From the NCBI GenBank assembly GCA_043770215.1, contig JAYVIQ010000066.1, positions 1-34,600 of the forward strand: a stretch of DNA of 34,600 bases, in the 5' to 3' direction. Of this stretch, positions 33,289 to 34,600 are shown one piece after another. Source of the stretch: JAYVIQ01 sp043770215. Lineage in GTDB: Bacteria; Bacteroidota; Bacteroidia; Cytophagales; JAAEPT01. Made by a program: the position numbers and the translations under genes. Position 1 is the stretch's first letter, and every line of letters begins with the position of its first letter. Under the pieces are notes generated by a model. The model saw only the letters and a list, made by a program, of their open reading frames with translations. It searched no databases and was not told the origin of the DNA.

Positions 33289-33306
33289 ATCACTACATAT
33301 AGTGAT
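33289..33306. promoter_or_regulatory. Inverted repeat 2 upstream of sufB (candidate operator)
   Basis: ATCACTA (33289-33295) and TAGTGAT (33300-33306) are perfect 7-bp arms around CATA. It lies between the -7 and -33 positions of the candidate suf promoter, where a bound repressor would block polymerase. The regulator is unknown. Confidence 0.5.
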
Positions 33307-33399
33307 ATAAAAAGTGGTTTAATATTTAAAAATAATAATGAATAGCTATTTTTTGCTTGATATTGTTTCATAAAAAGAACAATTAATCGTACTACATTG

Positions 33400-33430
33400 G
33401 TTGATATGAATAATATTCGGTCTAAATTTG
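33400..33430 (+). promoter_or_regulatory. Candidate promoter of the RDD gene
   Basis: TAAATTTG at 33423-33430 fits TAnnTTTG. GTTG at 33400-33403 lies 19 nt upstream as a three-of-four -33 match. The start of transcription would be near 33435, about 12 nt before the ATG at 33447. Confidence 0.5.
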
Positions 33431-33446
33431 AGCAAAAATAAGAAGT

Positions 33447-33995
33447 ATGCTGAATGTTTTATTAATCATTTGTATTAGTATTTGCTTGGGGTTTATTATT
33501 ACGCTGGGTAGAAAAAGGTTGTTTAAAAAGAAAAATTATTATGCGGCACCAAACACTACAAGAGGGTTTGCATTATTGGCAGATTTTATAGTTCTTAACA
33601 GTCTTAACTTTGTATTTATTTTATCAAAGTTTTTTTTAGATCTATCTTATAGACCAGAATTTCAAAAGTTTGCAGAGCATGTTTTTCATAATGGTGGAGA
33701 CGGTTTAGGGGAGTGGTTTGCCAAAACTCAGTTGTTGCTTATTCTTTTTTATATACCTTATAGCCTTATTACAGAGTTATCTCCATTAAAAGCTACGCTT
33801 ATGTCTAGGTTTTTTGGATTGAGTGTAGAAATAGAAGATGGGCACAACAAGTTTATATCTATTTTTATCAGAAATATGATCAAGCCCATCTCAATAATTT
33901 TCTTCCCAATATTTATGTTTTTTTCTTATTTTAATCCAGAAAGAAAATGGGTGCATGATTTAATTTCTAATTCTAAGGTTTTAAGAGAGGCATAA
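33447..33995 (+). CDS. RDD-family membrane protein
   Basis: A 182-aa inner-membrane protein. After an N-terminal helix (about 3-20) comes RGFALLADFIVLNSLNFVF with the conserved Arg and Asp of the RDD family, a long polar loop, a helix at about 92-110, a SPLKATLMSRFFGLSVEI segment, and a last helix with FNPERKWVHDLISNS holding the final conserved Arg and Asp. RDD proteins are small membrane proteins, some linked to ion exchange; the role here is open. It stands alone between the divergent suf operon and the convergent transporter gene. Confidence 0.82.
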   Translation: MLNVLLIICISICLGFIITLGRKRLFKKKNYYAAPNTTRGFALLADFIVLNSLNFVFILSKFFLDLSYRPEFQKFAEHVFHNGGDGLGEWFAKTQLLLILFYIPYSLITELSPLKATLMSRFFGLSVEIEDGHNKFISIFIRNMIKPISIIFFPIFMFFSYFNPERKWVHDLISNSKVLREA

Positions 33996-34033
33996 AAAAA
34001 AAGCGTTCTGAGCTATTTCAGAACGCTTTTTTT
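33996..34033. terminator. Bidirectional terminator between the RDD gene and the sugar transporter
   Basis: A 16-bp stem with arms 33996-34011 and 34018-34033 and a 6-nt loop; A run on the left and T run on the right, so it works on both strands. It begins right after the RDD stop and lies about 40 nt beyond the transporter stop. Confidence 0.9.
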
Positions 34034-34073
34034 ATGTGTATGGTTAGTAAATTAAAATAGTTTCTGAAGAGTT

Positions 34074-34600
34074 CTATAGATTATTTGTGTCTATATTCTT
34101 TGGTTTACAACCTACAAAACCATAAAACGCTATATAAACGTAACATAACAATGGAACTATAAATGAAATTTGTAGAGATCCAGTTTGGTCTTCTAAATAC
34201 CCTTGGCCCAATGGTATAATTCCACCACCAACAATAGCCATCACAAGTAATGAAGCGCCTTGAGCTGTATCTATACCTAATCCTTTTATGGCTAGAGTAA
34301 AAATGGTTGGGAACATAATAGAATTGAACAAACCAATTACCAAAATGCTCCACATAGCCGTAATACCGCTTCCAGTAATTACAAAAAGTAACAGAGCGCA
34401 AACAATTAGAGCAAAAATTCCTAAAGTAGCTCCTGGTTTTTTCTTACCTACTAAGAAAGCAATGATATTTGCTAATACAACTCCAATAAATATGAAAGCT
34501 GAGTAGAAATCCCAAGTGTGTACTGCACCTCCCTCACAAGGTTTTATGAATGAACTTAGTATAATTTCTTTGTTGGTTAAGAAAATAGCTAGTATTATTC
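34074..34600 (-). CDS. FucP-like MFS sugar transporter, C-terminal part (runs off the window)
   Basis: The frame stays open from the stop at 34074 to the right edge, giving about 175 C-terminal residues; the visible ATG at 34355 is internal. Four to five membrane helices are seen, with GKKKPGATLGIF in a cytoplasmic loop, AMWSILVIGLFNSIMFPTIF, and GLGIDTAQGASLLVMAIVGGGIIP. The last two are typical of the FucP/glucose-galactose branch of the major facilitator superfamily, proton-linked sugar importers. Which sugar it carries cannot be told from this part. Confidence 0.85.
   Translation of the reverse strand, partial: IILAIFLTNKEIILSSFIKPCEGGAVHTWDFYSAFIFIGVVLANIIAFLVGKKKPGATLGIFALIVCALLLFVITGSGITAMWSILVIGLFNSIMFPTIFTLAIKGLGIDTAQGASLLVMAIVGGGIIPLGQGYLEDQTGSLQISFIVPLLCYVYIAFYGFVGCKPKNIDTNNL

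Noticed and set aside
34105..34401. 98-codon minus-strand open frame rich in Tyr and Trp
   Set aside because: It overlaps the MFS transporter in another frame; the transporter frame stays open to the window edge and shows real membrane helices.
1..34600. CRISPR arrays, insertion sequences, prophage or integrase genes
   Set aside because: No regular repeat-spacer pattern, transposase, integrase or phage gene was seen. The window looks like stable chromosome.

Overview
The window looks like a chromosomal segment of an AT-rich member of the Bacteroidota, most likely Flavobacteriales-like. The reasons are the gene families (BshA and BrxA-type bacilliredoxin, a DUF4834-like protein, a DUF6340-like lipoprotein, a carbamoyl-phosphate synthase large chain without the C-terminal allosteric domain, and a NagZ/beta-lactamase fusion), the near absence of Shine-Dalgarno sequences, and several upstream elements matching the Bacteroidota sigma consensus (TTTG, about 19 nt, TAnnTTTG). 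No rRNA, tRNA, CRISPR array, insertion sequence or phage gene was seen. This is mostly core metabolism with a few accessory genes.

Region 1 (1-7423): a complete tryptophan operon in the order trpE-G-D-C-x-F-B-A, where x is a small DUF4259 gene inserted between trpC and trpF. Upstream of trpE is what looks like a full ribosome-mediated attenuator: a perfect -7 element, an 18-codon leader peptide with two Trp codons, an alternative pairing segment, and an intrinsic terminator ending just before trpE. The leader start codon lies almost at the predicted transcription start, so the leader may be translated from a leaderless transcript. This is the most interesting signal in the window.

Region 2 (7553-16189): an OppC-like ABC permease directly followed by a SpoIIE-type phosphatase; a convergent pair coding for a P-loop NTPase and a membrane-anchored lytic transglycosylase; a LEA-type-2 lipoprotein; and, divergent from it, a three-gene signalling cassette (YfiR-like periplasmic protein, CHASE8-like/PAS histidine kinase, single-domain response regulator). 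The response regulator converges on bshA with overlapping stop codons.

Region 3 (15062-24144): bshA and a nagZ/beta-lactamase fusion on the minus strand, then carB with a very good promoter, a DUF4834-like small protein, a 540-base gap with several hairpins, and recA with a strong terminator.

Region 4 (24314-27448, minus strand): a charged protein with an IF2-N-like head, a two-gene unit (small membrane protein and DUF6340-like lipoprotein), and a bacilliredoxin with a strong terminator.

Region 5 (27568-33203, minus strand): the sufB-C-D-S-E-DUF59 iron-sulfur cluster assembly operon. Its upstream region carries two perfect inverted repeats placed like operators around a candidate promoter. 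The operon leads towards the bacilliredoxin gene, which links Fe-S assembly with bacillithiol thiol chemistry (bshA is also in the window).

Region 6 (33447-34600): an RDD-family membrane protein and the C-terminal half of a FucP-like sugar transporter, converging on one bidirectional terminator; the transporter runs off the right edge.
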